Positions 46,515 through 57,645 of a stretch of DNA of 64,000 bases are shown one piece after another; the first letter of the stretch is position 1, and each line of letters opens with the position of its first letter. The stretch is taken from the NCBI GenBank assembly GCA_017979445.1, contig CM030714.1, forward strand, positions 19,661,405 through 19,725,404, given 5' to 3'. Source of the stretch: Akebia trifoliata (taxonomy: Eukaryota; Streptophyta; Magnoliopsida; Ranunculales; Lardizabalaceae). A program made the translations under genes and the position numbers. Under the pieces are notes generated by a model. It was not told the DNA's origin, searched no databases, and worked only from the letters and a program-made list of their open reading frames with translations.

Positions 46515-46519
46515 AAGTC

Positions 46520-47409
46520 ATCACATATCGAAAGGTATATAGGTGTGTTTGGGCAAGGGTGGCCAGATAAAAATGCATTGCACGTAGTAAGTTTAGAGTC
46601 TAGAAACCTTTCCAGTAGGTCACGACTCAAACTTATCGTGGGTGTTCCTGGGTTGTTTATTGAATGGAACCTTTTGATTGATGAATGTATGTGAATGATG
46701 TGAATGGTGAGATCAGAGTGTATGATTGTCTTCAAGGATCAAAAATTTTGTTTTGGAAATTAATATGGGTGCACCGACCCAATAAAGAATCCATTTTTGG
46801 CAATAATTCGTAATGACTCAGTCCATCTCGATCCAACAATCATGATGGGCCGAGCCATTTAAATCAAAATGAAAATCAAATTCTTTGCTAAATTCGAGTT
46901 TTAACCCATTTTCAAAAAAGGAAAATGATTTACAAATGGAAATATTTTCCGGGAAAAATGTTTTCCAAAAGAAAATGCTTTCCAAAAGAAATGAAAAAAA
47001 AAGGAAAAATAATTTACAAAAGATCTATTTTTGCATGAAAATTTTTTATGGACCTTGGAAAATTACCAAAATATGTTATAAAAAATAATCAGATTTGTGA
47101 AAATTTTTATATAATAAAAACATTATTTTCCAATAATTTTCAAGAGTGCAACATAATTATTTTTCTTGTGAATAATCATTGAATGGATGAATATTTTACT
47201 GGATTGGTGCACAAAATTCAATAAAATCTCAGGGTTTATTTAAAATGTTATCAAGGGGATGACACTGAAATTGGTTAAATTCACCTTCAAAGAGGTTTAA
47301 GGGTTATCATTGTATCTAATCGTCCATCGTCTAGCTAGGGTTGTAAATCTGGTCAATTAGAGTAAACGTCAATATCAAGTCAACAGTCAGAAATGACCTC
47401 AAAATTTCT
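46520..47409 (+). other. Leader of E2, right part
   Basis: It continues the E1-like leader (19070 onward). At about 47095 the ~1.2 kb that holds ORF1 in E1 is missing, and the sequence goes on with the 'tggattggtgcacaa' and 'atgttatcaaggggatgacactgaaattgg' region that follows ORF1 in E1. Ends at the former gag start (gaaatgacctc, 47388-47398). Confidence 0.75.
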
Positions 47410-48000
47410 CAACATCATCCAGTTGTTCTTTGAAGATCATAGTGCTCCAATCTTACCGATTGTAAGCAATATCTCAGTCCTCATCAAACTCGTGTAGGTA
47501 CTTGTCTTGAGTTTTCATGAGTCATTTGGGTTAGCTCGAGTCATTTTTTCCAGCAAGGTCATGTCTTCCTTAGATTGAGTCTACTATTTCCTATTGAGTC
47601 AAGTTAGTTCATCGAGTCTATAGAGGTGTCTGTTGCCCCATCTGAAATTGATCGGATAAAGGAAATTTTTGAATACCTCGAGCGCATTAACGAATTAACT
47701 AATAGTTTGATAGATTTCTTTTCTGAACAAGAAGATAAGAGTCGAGCTCAACCTTTAATTGAGAAAGGAAAGGTCTTTGACCTCGGAACAGAAAATAATT
47801 CCTAAAGAGATTCAAATAGAAACCCTCCTATCCCTAGAGGAACACGAGAGGATAATGAATTTACTCAGAAATTTCAAAAGACTTGTTCATGTGATCATAT
47901 GAGGGTATGTTAGGTACAAGTTTGGGTGTTGTTCAACACGGAATACATACTCATTTATATCGATGGAATCAAAGAAGATGTTAGAAAATATATTAGCGCT
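47410..48000 (+). pseudogene. E2 remnant of the PR-RT linker
   Basis: The sequence aligns with E1 53895-54655: 'agttgttctttgaagatcatagt', then a Ser/Glu-rich linker (EIDRIKEIFEYLERINELTN), RAQPLIEKGKVFDLGTENN and an eroded form of the 'FAWSY..MPG' stretch. It ends in 'aaatatattagcgct' (48000), equal to E1 54637-54651 at the start of RT. Gag and PR are missing on the left, RT and RNase H on the right. Several stops and frameshifts. No function is possible. Confidence 0.7.
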
Positions 48001-48729
48001 ATCCTCACTACATCTCGAGTTGAAAAGTTCATTTAAGTACATGTTATCAGTAGATATGGAGGTACATTTTTAGCTGATAATGGGTCGTACTTCAGAGCTT
48101 AGGTCATTACTCCATGTTCAAAGTTCAAGATCCGACATCACAAATCATCCCCCTATTATCCTCAGATTAATAGAGTGATTGAAGCAGCTAGTAAGAGTCT
48201 CAAGATAATCATAGTGAAAATGTGTCAATCGCACCAAGATTGGTCAGAAAAACTACCATTCATACTTTGGGCATATCGTACTTCGATACAGTCTTCCACT
48301 GGAGTCACTCCCTGTTATCTAGTATATGATATGGTAGCAATCTTACCGGTTGAAATGGAAATCCCATATCTCAAAGTCTTGATGGAAAGTCGACTTTTAT
48401 AAATAGACTGGGTCTATTATCGGTATGAAGAATTAAAATTGAAGAAAAATGACTAAAAGCTTTGTACCACGTGTATGCCTATCAAAGAAAAGTCACTCTC
48501 ACATTTGACAAAAACATCAAGGCCCGTCACTTACAAGTAGGGGATTTAGTACTCGAAGAGAATCGGACACCTATCTTTGACCCTAGAGGGAAGTTCAAAT
48601 CAAATTGGGGAGGTCCGTTTATCATCAAGAAAATATTACCAGGAAAAGCTGTTAGACTTCAAGATCATGATGGAATCGAATTACCAGAACCAACCAACCT
48701 TGACCAAATCAAACGGTACTACATTTAAG
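48001..48729 (+). pseudogene. E2 integrase, core end and C-terminal domain
   Basis: It starts inside the integrase core (VEKFI..VISRYG) and passes the second Asp (LADNGSYFRA). The catalytic Glu follows in a mutated context (NRVIEAASKSLK). SEKLPFILWAYRTSIQSSTG follows, then AILPVEMEIPYLKVLMESRL. After a frameshift near 48405-48460 the C-terminal part reads GDLVLEENRTPIFDPRGKFK and NLDQIKRYYI, ending at TAA 48726-48728. The zinc domain and first Asp are deleted. It closely follows the E1 integrase (56915-57645). Confidence 0.88.
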
Positions 48730-50263
48730 GAGGCCATCTTTGGCCGAATCAATCCTTATATTACCAAGTAACCCAGTTCAACATATCCTTTCTCAACCCC
48801 TTTGCAGCCTTTTCAAAAAGAAAAATTATGCCTTTTTTTTCTTTCTCAGCCCGATCACCTAACCTAGGGAAGGGAAGATTCGAACTACGTTTTGGTCTGA
48901 TCCCAAAATGCTAGGGTACGTAGGCAACCTGAGAAATTACTTCAGGCCCGACCACATCAAAAAAAAAAATCTATTTCCCCACACAATAAAAAATCAAGAA
49001 AAAAATTTAAAAGAAAAAGAAATCCAAAATGGGGAAGAAAATTTAAGGAAAAAGAAAACAATTTAAAAGGAAATGCCACACAAGGGGCATTTGGGTTTTT
49101 GAGCCTCAAAATTCCTTTCTTTTTATACCCAGTCCTAAGCTTACCTATGAAAGTCCTCCTAAGTACCGTGCGAAAAGTCAAGGAAGATAGCAAAGCATGA
49201 TCAGACAACAACTCCAGAAGTTCAGACAGGAAGAAAATAAAAAGAAGAAAAAAGGCCTGCTAGGTTGAAAACCCCAAAAGGGCGACTTAGGCAAAAATTA
49301 TGGCAAGTTCGCAAGGTTGAAAATCTGAAATGACAACTTTGACAACAATCAGAGCCAAGAAAAAAAGAAAAAGCTCGCTAGATCGAAAACCTGAAAAGGC
49401 GATCTAGGCAAAAGTTAGAGCAGCAAAGAAAAACAGAAGAAAATCCCAGGCTGAGAGCGGTCAAAGCTGAAACATTAGAAATCCGAATAATCAAGTTCAA
49501 TACTTAGCTTAAACCAGGCATAGACTCAGAAGACACAAGTTCTTGTCTACGATCGATCTGAAAATGTTTATTTCCCCAAGTGAATCAAGGGAGAAATGAG
49601 TAAATTCTATGATGAGTCTCAAAAGGAAATATTTTTTTCTCTTGAGCCTGAATCAAAATCTTCAATAAAATTAATGAAAATTAAAAGTTGGATCTTTATT
49701 GCGCTTGTGATAATCAAATATTTCAAACCTTCATACAAAGGGCATTTTCTTTCTTCTGTAACTTTTCCCCCTTATACTAAGGGCATTTTTTTTAATTTTT
49801 GCACGATGTGTTTAATTATCTTCAATGCCACGTACGTTGTCAAACTAGGGGCATTTTGTTTTGAGCAATGTTAATCCTAAAACATAATGAGAATCCCAAA
49901 CTTAAGGTTACCCTCTTGATAACAGTTTTTCGAAAAATCTTTGAGGTTCAAAAGAAATAAAAATTTAGATTTTAAATTCATGAAACTTTTTGGATAAAAC
50001 CTTGAGGTTCAAACAAAAGTACTTCAAATCTCACATTTGACCGTACCCAGAGATTGACTAATAATTCATTTACCTAGAGTAGGAGATATGGCATTCTTTT
50101 GTTCTCAGATTCTTTTCCAGATCCAATCATTTTTGGAATCGATCATTTCTCTTCCAGATTCATTATCTTTCAGATTTATTCATTCTCCGATTCATTCCAA
50201 TCAGTCTTCTCCAAATTCATTCATTTTTTCCCAAAATTCCTTCATTCCTCTACCAGTTTTTCT
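48730..50263 (+). other. 3' region of E2 after pol
   Basis: Collinear with E1 57646-58995. It contains the block 'cccgatcacctaac..gattcgaactacgttttggtctgat' (48851-48900), A-rich runs and three or four diverged ~60-bp repeats of 'gctagatcgaaaacctgaaaaggcgatctagg' (49255-49440). Short frames (48957-49874) are not recognised. Confidence 0.65.
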
Positions 50264-50890
50264 TAGTTTCCGCCAAGGGTTATCTTGGATTTTGCCCAGA
50301 TGCCGCCAAGGGTTATCTTGGATTTTGCCCAGTCGCCGCCAAGGGTTATCTTGGATTTTGCTCAGATGCCGCCAAGGATTATTTTGGATTTTTCTCAGTT
50401 GCTGCCAAGGGTTAACTTGAATTTTGCTCAGATGCCACCAATGGTTGACTTGGATTTTACTCAGTTGCCGCCAAGGGTTATCTTGGATTTTGCTCAGATG
50501 CTGCCAAGGGTTATCTTGGATTTTGCTCAGTTGCCGCCAAGGGTTATCTTGGATTTTGCTCAGATATCGCCAAGGGTTAACTTGGATTTTGCTCAGTTGC
50601 CGCCAAGGGTTATCTTGGATTTTGCTCAGTTGCCGCCAAGGGTTAACTTGGATTTTGCTCAGATGTCGCCAAGGGTTATCTTGGATTTTGCTCAGTTGCT
50701 GCCAAGGGTTAACTTGGATTTTGCTCAGTTGCCGCCAAGGTTTATCTTGGATTTTGCTCAGTTGCTGCCAAGGGTTAACTTGGATTTTGCTCAGATGCCG
50801 CCAAGGGTTAACTTGGATTTTGCTCAGTTGCCGCCAAGGGTTATCTTGGATTTTGCTTAGTTGCTGCCAAGGGCCATCTTAGATTTTGCT
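50264..50890 (+). repeat. 33-bp minisatellite of E2, about 19 units
   Basis: Unit 'ttgccgccaagggttatcttggattttgctcag' with few changes. CCAAG-ggttat-CTTGG is a dyad in each unit. Since 33 is a multiple of three, long open frames run through it (up to 191 codons); I do not take them as genes. Confidence 0.95.
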
Positions 50891-51262
50891 TAGTTTCCCG
50901 AGGGTTTTCTCGGAATTATGATCAGCTTATGCTCAGTTTATGTTCAAATTATGCTCAGATTTTACTCAGTTCCAACTTAAACTCTTTGAAATTTATCTTA
51001 GGTTTTAAGTCACATACTTGCAAATTGTTATATCAGTCAAGGAGAATTTTTTAAATTCAAGGATCTTACATTGCCAGTGAGAGCTCGTGCTCAAGGACCT
51101 GACATTTTCTTTTAGTTCGGGGAGAGTTTACGCTCAAGGATCCAAACACCTCTACGAATTGCTGAATCAGGCTGAAAAATGAACTGTCACTAGCTTTGGC
51201 ATTCAGATATCGCACTATTTACCAAAATATATTTGCTATCTAGTTTGCTTCAACTCTCTGCC
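50891..51262 (+). other. E2 spacer between minisatellite and PPT
   Basis: Degenerate 'atgctcag' remnants at 50920-50970, then unique sequence with the pair 'ctcaaggacctgacatt' and 'ctcaaggatccaaacac' (51091, 51133). No gene. Confidence 0.5.
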
Positions 51263-51275
51263 AAAGAGGGGCATC
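51263..51275 (+). promoter_or_regulatory. Polypurine tract of E2
   Basis: AAAGAGGGGCATC directly before the 3' LTR start. The D PPT has the same core. Confidence 0.85.
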
Positions 51276-53021
51276 TGTAGACACCCCATTTTTGCACTCG
51301 CCTGATTAATCAACTCGTCAACCCGATGGCAATGATTCCTAATGATGGATGTTATTTCCATTGCTTTATTTTGTTACCAGAAATGTTTCAGAAATCCGGA
51401 TGAGGTATCTCGAACTGACAAAATCTTAGAAACCACGCTACGCTAGGAAAATACGACTCCAGAAACATAGAAATCATCATATTGCAAACCCAAAAAGAAG
51501 CTTAACGATAAAAACCACTAAAAATTGATCAAATTATCAAAATACCCCTAACATCAAAATAGCCCTAGAGCCTACGTTACGATTAGGAATACCCTTTCAA
51601 ACACATAAAATAACAAATCGAAATCAAATAAGTCATTTCACCAATTTTAACAGAATTTGATAAAATTACGAAAATGCCCCTCATAAAGTTCATGACCATT
51701 TCACACAAAAAATTTCATAAATGACACAAACTAATATTTTCATTAAATTCCTTACGAAAAATTGATTCTAAAACATCCTAGAACATTAAAAACCGACTTA
51801 AAACGTGAAAAGTCCTCTCCGGGGGCAAAACAGTAATTTCACAATTTTCATAATTAAAATTTTTGAAATTAATAAATAAAACAATAATTAAAGTGAAACA
51901 TTAATAAAATTAATTTAAAAATTTAAACTAAAAAAATCGATTAATCGGATTCTCAAGTAAAATTGTTGAGGGGTTCGCAATATATTTTTTTAAGGACCCC
52001 TCCATTTGGGGGTCCTAAGAATTAAAGATATAATAAAGAGGGGTTCTCCAAAAATTTAAAGTCAATCAAGCAAGACTAAAGTCAAGGTATTAAAGTCAAT
52101 TAAGCAAGACTGAAGTCAAAATTAAAGTCAATTAAGCAAGACTGAAGTCAAGATATTAAAAGTCAATCAATTAAGACTAAACTCAAAATATTAAAAGTCA
52201 ATCAAATAAGACCAAAAGTCAAAATCATAATAGAGTTCTAATTAAATAATAACTCTATCTAATAGAGTTCTAACTAAAACACAACTCTACCTAAAACAAT
52301 TCTAATTAAAACACAACTCTACCTAAAATAATTCTAACTAAAATACAATTCTAATTAAAAGAACTCTAATTAAACACTAACTCTATCTAAATCAACCCCT
52401 AAAAAATCTATAAATAGGGGTGCTCACACCCTATTTTCGGATCAAGTCATAAACCCTAAGAGAAGTAGGTCTAAAAACCCCCTAGCCTCCCATAAACCCT
52501 AGTTTTAGAGTCCCAACTCCTTACCTAACATCCCTCCTTCGATTTTGGCCTAAAAAACACCTAAAAGCCCTTCCAAAACACCTCAAAATCCATAACAAAC
52601 TTGAAGAATCCAGATAAAAAAAAGGATATACCTTGCCTTAGAGATCAGAAATCAAATCCGGAGATAGAACGAAGCAAGGAGTACGATACAAAGAGTAGTT
52701 TTTTGTCGGATCTGAGGGAACAAGGTCTTTGCTATCAGAAAAGTATAATTTCTTATTTTTTTTATTATCTAGGTTTTTTTTAGTAATGTAACTTATTTGG
52801 GAAATTAGTAGAGACCGGCTTTGGCCGGGCGGGGTTGGTGCCTAACACCTTCCAACTCCGTAACGTGATCCCCGGACTTAGTTTCTTATTTTTTGTAGAT
52901 TAGTTTCTTTTGCCTTTTAGAGTCAATGTTCGGTTCCTAGATCGTAATAACTAGGTGGCGACTCCCAAGCCTTAAGGGTCAAAAGCGAATCCGTGCACCC
53001 CGCGGATCGAAGGTGCTTTCA
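51276..53021 (+). repeat. 3' LTR of E2
   Basis: It starts TGTAGACACCCC and ends GGTGCTTTCA. Its match to the 5' LTR is near-complete. TATAAATA is at 52409-52416. The 'agtcaattaagcaagactgaagtca' tandem repeats lie at 52058-52230. Confidence 0.93.
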
Positions 53022-53026
53022 GGTTT

Positions 53027-54290
53027 AAAGTTGAAGATCTCAAGCCCACTAATCAGGGTGTTAGGGCATATGATAACACCAAGAGGGATGTACTCAGAAT
53101 TTTGCACCTTCGATTGTCCACAGGCATAACTGAATTTCCTGTAGAATTTTAGGTCTTAGACATCGAGTTTTCTTTTAATCTATTGTTGGGAAGACCATTG
53201 CTACAACAAATCAAAGCCGTACTTTCCAACTACACTAGAAAATCAAATTTATCAAAGATGGGCTAGTGATTACTTTTTATGGAGATGTTGAAATTATGGG
53301 AATTGTAAACTGTACCGAAGCTAAAAGTAAGCTATTGCTTGAGATTCAGCAAGAACAACAGGGGATAGAGCTTAGCGGATTTGAATTTGAGAAGATCAGT
53401 TCAGTTCAATGGGATCACTCCGTGAAAGAACATTTTCCTATTGAGAATACTTCCAATTGATGTACAGCTAACATGTTCAAGAATATGTGATTTTTTTCAG
53501 GTAAGGGTCTAGGTCGCAAGCAACAAGGTATTAAAGAGGTACTAGTGATCAAAGTAGTCATCGGCACATTCGGGTTAGGGTACGAACCTATTAATGAAGA
53601 TTGGGCCCATTATTGGAAAACAAAGCGAGACATGGCAAGTGCAAAGAGGCAAGGGCGCATCAGGGATCTGATTAAAATGAAGCCCTATCATAATACATTT
53701 AAGGGATACTTCGTGAAAGTAGGGGAAGAGTTCCCTTATTGTGGTTTTTCAGAATCATTTATTGATCACATTACGGGTACTCGTCTGCCGAGGTTTGAAA
53801 TCTTCTTTGGTATGGATTGGCCTGAAAAGGAAGCAAGCGCAGGAGCAGAAGAAAAGGAAGTTGAAGACTGTCAACGCAACTTGGACTCCCTCAACATTGA
53901 TCAGTTGTTCATTGAAGATCATAGTATCTTACTGTTGTTAGTTGAGAAGGAGACCTCAAATCCTCAGTCTGTAATCAAACCCGCGATCGGATTTTTGGCT
54001 AATTATCATGTAATGAGGTCTATACTACATGTCGAGACTGGTTCTGTCAATCCTATTAATCCTATTCAGTTCGACAAGTCCTCTATTTCTGTTGAGTCAA
54101 GTAAGTTAGTTGTTTCTACTGAGTCAAGTGAGTCTATTATTTCTAATGAGTCTGTTATTCCTGCTGAGTCAAGTGAGTTTGTTAAGTCTGCAATGAGTCC
54201 TATTACCCCATCTATTTTCAATGAAATGAAAGAAATTTTTGATTACCCTGAGTACAATGATAATTTAACTAATAATCTGGCTTTGGAGGG
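53027..54290 (+). pseudogene. E1 protease end and linker, after E2
   Basis: Right after the E2 target duplication the frame gives LKPTNQGVRAYDNTKRDVL and FNLLLGRPLLQQIKAVL, the flap and end of the Tat protease. A linker follows. A G-patch-like KGLGRKQQGIKEVLVIK (about 53502-53552) leads the 249-codon frame (53545-54294) with GTFGLGYEPINEDWAHYW, then a Ser/Glu-rich spacer with repeated VESS-type phrases (54080-54180). Stops occur near 53149, 53250 and 53458. It supplies the missing right half of the protease that starts at 24322. Confidence 0.85.
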
Positions 54291-54299
54291 ATAATCTTC

Positions 54300-55912
54300 T
54301 GATGAAGAACCCCCCCTAAAATAATCAAATTACTTGAACAAGAAAATGAACGTCGGGCTCAACCTCTAATAGAGGAAGTAGATGTTATCAACCTCAGAAC
54401 AAAAGAAAGTCCTCAAGAGATTCGGATTGGGATCACCTTATCCCCCAATAAATGCAAGGGGATAGCAGACTTGCTCAGAAAGTTCAAAGACGTATTCGCG
54501 TGGTCTTACAAGGACATGCCGGGAGTAAGCACATATATTGTTCAACATCGGATTCCGTTATATCCTGATGCTCGCCCAATTAAGCAAAAACTTCGACGTA
54601 TGAAGCTAGAATGAACTCTAAAGATTAAAGAAGAAGTTACAAAACATATTAGCGCTGGATTTTTGAAAGTAGTAGAATACCCTGAGTGAATTGCTAATGT
54701 TGTTCCAATGCCTAAAAAAGATGGAAAAGTTAGAATATGTGTGGATTTTAGAGACCTAAACAAGACAAGCTCAAAAGACAATTTTCCTTTATCACACATA
54801 AATGTTTGAGTAGATAGTACGGCGGGGCACATGTTGCTATTTTTCATGGATGGTTTTTCAAGGTACAATCAGATAAAAATAGATTCTCGGGTTATGCAAA
54901 AAAAACGTCGTTCATCACACGGTGGGGAACATTTTGCTACAAGGTTATGCCTTTTAGTTTGAAGAACACTGGAGCCACCTATCAAAGAACAGCTACGACT
55001 TTACTGCATGACATGATACGCAAGGAAGTTGAAGTCTATGTAGATAATATGATAGTCAAGTCTAAGGAGCAACTCGTGCACATTGCTGCACTAGAAAATT
55101 TTCTCGCAAGGATTCAAAAGTACCAACTCCGATTCAACCCGCATAAATGTATATTTGGAGTAACTTATGGAAAATTGTTGGGATTTGTGGTCAGTTAAAG
55201 AGGGATCGAAGTAGACCCAGTGAAGATTAAAGTTATCCAAGAAATGCCACCGCCTGAGACTGAAAAATAGATTCAAGATTTTTTAGGCAAAATCCAATAT
55301 GTCAGCAGATTCATCGCTCAACTCACCAACATCTGCGAACCTATTTTCAAGCTTTTCAAGAAGAATGAACTAATAGTTTGGAATGAACAATGTCGAAAGA
55401 CTTTCGATCAAGTCAAAGAATATCTCTTGAACCCGCCTATTTTGGTTCCACCTACACTGGGTGAACCACTTCTTCTTTATCTGTCAGTCATAGAAGAAGC
55501 TATGGGATGCATGCTTACATAGTATGACAAAGGTAATTGTAAAGAAATGACCATTTACTATATCAGAAAAAATATGTTAGAATATGAACGAAAGTATTTG
55601 GCCATCGAAAAAACTTGTTTGGCACTGGTATGGGCTACTCAGAGACTTCAACACTATATGCTATCTCATTTAGTTACCTTGGTATCTCGGATGGATCCTC
55701 TCAAATATCTTTTCGAGAAATTGACACTAACAGGGAGAATCGCACAATGGCTGTTGTTGTTATCAGAATTTGACATCACGCATGTTACGCATAAATCTAT
55801 CAAGGGGAGAGCTGTGGCAGAATACTTGGCAGATCATCCAGTGGTAGAAGGAATAAGGCCTGTTGATCAGTTCCCAGATGAGAACATTTTGCATGTTGAA
55901 GAAGAACCGTAG
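54300..55912 (+). pseudogene. E1 reverse transcriptase and first RNase H
   Basis: The order is DVFAWSYKDMPGVSTYIVQH, then NVVPMPKKDGKVRICVDFRD, FMDGFSRYNQIKI and MPFSLKNTGATYQR. The active site is YVDN in place of YVDD (about 55040). KLLGFVVS-stop-RGIEVDP follows, then the first RNase H region PLLLYLSVIEEAMGCM and MTIYYIRKNMLEYERKYLAI. Stops at Trp positions (about 54612 and 54687) and others near 54807, 55196, 55268 and 55518, with a frameshift near 54895, show long decay. The lost second Asp would abolish polymerisation. Confidence 0.9.
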
Positions 55913-56479
55913 AATCAAACATGGCAGCTATACTTTGATGAGGCCGCCAATCAGAATTGGTATGTAGTAGGGGCAGTTCTATTTTCTCCTGAAGGATGCC
56001 ACATTCCTATCGCTATTAAGTTAGCTTTCTCCAACACCAATATTACAGCTAAATATGAAGCGTGCATCACTGGACTTGAAGTTGCTTTGAATCTGGACAT
56101 TACAGAAATTGAAATTTTCGGGGATTCAACCTTGGTCATACATCAGTCGTTGGAAGAATGGAAAACTAGGGATGAAAAGTTGAAGCCTTATCATGAGTAT
56201 CTGTTAAACTTAGTGAGTAAGTTTAAAGCTATCCTGTTCCAGTACCTGTCAGGGGAAGATAATAGATTTGCTGACGCGTTAGCCACTTTCTCTTCAATGA
56301 TCTATTTGCCCCCTAACATGGATTTGAGGCCGATCATCGTCGAAGTCAAAGAAAAACCTGTATATTGCTATCAAATCAACATCGTTACTCGACTACCCGA
56401 TGGAAAGTCATGGTATACAGATATAAAAAGAGTGTTGGAAAAACAAGAATTCCCGGAAGAAGCATCGAGGAAGGAATGA
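55913..56479 (+). pseudogene. E1 archaeal-type RNase H
   Basis: The frame continues from RT after a TAG (55910-55912). QLYFDEAANQ holds the first Asp (consensus FDGA). The second position reads ITAKYEACI, where the family has AEYEA, so the catalytic Glu is Lys. IFGDSTLVIHQ and NRFADALATF keep the third and fourth acidic residues. The rest leads to SWYTDIKRVLEKQEFPEEAS before a TGA at 56477-56479. This second RNase H is a hallmark of Tat elements. Confidence 0.88.
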
Positions 56480-57645
56480 CAAATCCTACTAAGATTAGCA
56501 TTCAATTTATCCTGTGCGCAGGAAGTTCATACAAAAGGTCTTATGATGGGATTCATTTGTCATGCATTGATGAAGATCAAGCTGAACAAATAATGGTTGA
56601 ACTACATTCAGGAGACTGTGGTTCTCACATGAGTGGGAAAATGTTAACCAAGAGAATTATGAGACAAGGGTATTACTGGCCCACGATGGAAACAGATTGT
56701 CATCACATAGTCAAGACTTGCCACAAATGTCAAATACATGCAAATCTCATACATATGCCATCTTCCAAATTAGTTGGTTTGACTTCACCGTGGCCATTTT
56801 CAGTTTGGGGAATTGATATTATTGGTAAAATCTTACCCAAGGCATCAAGCGGGCACGAATACATTTGAGTTGCTATTGATTATTTTACTAAATGGGTCGA
56901 AGCCGCTTCTTATGCTGTCTTCACTGCCTTTCGGGTTGCAAAGTTTATTCGAACGAATATCATCAGTTGATATGGGGTACCTTCGGAACTGATATCTGAT
57001 AATGGATTCCACTTCAAAGCCGAAGTTATTACATTGTGTGTAAAGTTCAAAATCACTCATCATAAGTCATCTCCTTACCATCCTCAGATTAATGGAGCAG
57101 TTGAAGCAACTAATAAGAATCTTAAGACAATCATTAAGAAAATGTGTTAATCACATCGGGATTGGTTAGAGAAATTGTCATTTGCGCTATGGGCATACTG
57201 AACTTCAATTCGATCTTCCATTGGAGGTACTACTTACTCTTTTGTATATGGCATGGAAGCAGTCTTGCCAGTTGAAATGGAACTCCCGTCTCTCAGGATT
57301 TTATTGGAAAGTCAATTGTCAGAAGCAGATTGGGTTCGTCAACGATATGAAGAATTAAATTTGATCGAAGAAAAACGACTCAGAGCTTTGTACCACGTGC
57401 ATACTTATCAAAGAAGAGTCGCCCGTGCATTTGACAAAAAGATCAAGGTCTGTCACTTACAAGTCGGGGATTTAGTACCTAAAGAGAATCGGGCACCTAT
57501 CTAGAGGGAAGTTAAAATCAAATTGGGAAGGTCCGTTCATCATCAAAGAAATATTACCGGGAAAAACTGTCAAACTTCAAGATCATGATGGAATTGAATT
57601 GCTAGAACCAACCAATCTTGACCAAATCAAATGGTACAACATTTA
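56480..57645 (+). pseudogene. E1 integrase
   Basis: Zinc domain: ELHSGDCGSHMSGKMLTKR to CHHIVKTCHKCQIHAN (H, H, C, C present). Core: first Asp in VWGIDIIGKI, second in LISDNGFHF, Glu in NGAVEATNKN, all kept. Further: GMEAVLPVEMELPSLRILLE and VGDLVPKENRAPI, then a small deletion and a frameshift near 57500. The end NLDQIKWYNI is at about 57642. Stops near 56866, 56968, 57147 and 57199. The zinc domain begins in a different frame from the RNase H, so there is one frameshift near 56470. Confidence 0.9.

Larger units (their letters stand above)
24382..53021 (+). mobile_element. Element E2: internally deleted Tat element nested in E1
   Basis: Two LTRs of 1716 and 1746 bp, a perfect-looking PBS after the left one and a PPT before the right one bound the element. 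The flanks are agttt (24377-24381) and ggttt (53022-53026), a target duplication with one change. E1 protease coding sequence continues across it. Without the nested D, E2 is about 11.7 kb. It keeps leader, linker, integrase end and 3' region but lacks ORF1, gag, PR, RT and both RNase H domains, so it could only have moved with proteins supplied in trans unless the losses came after insertion. Confidence 0.92.

Noticed and set aside
50285..50882. Long + strand frames (191 and 152 codons) of perfect 11-residue repeats
   Set aside because: They come from a 33-bp tandem array whose period keeps several frames open at once. There is no start context or family.
50264..50890. CRISPR-like array
   Set aside because: Units are contiguous with no unique spacers, there are no cas genes, and the context is a plant retrotransposon.
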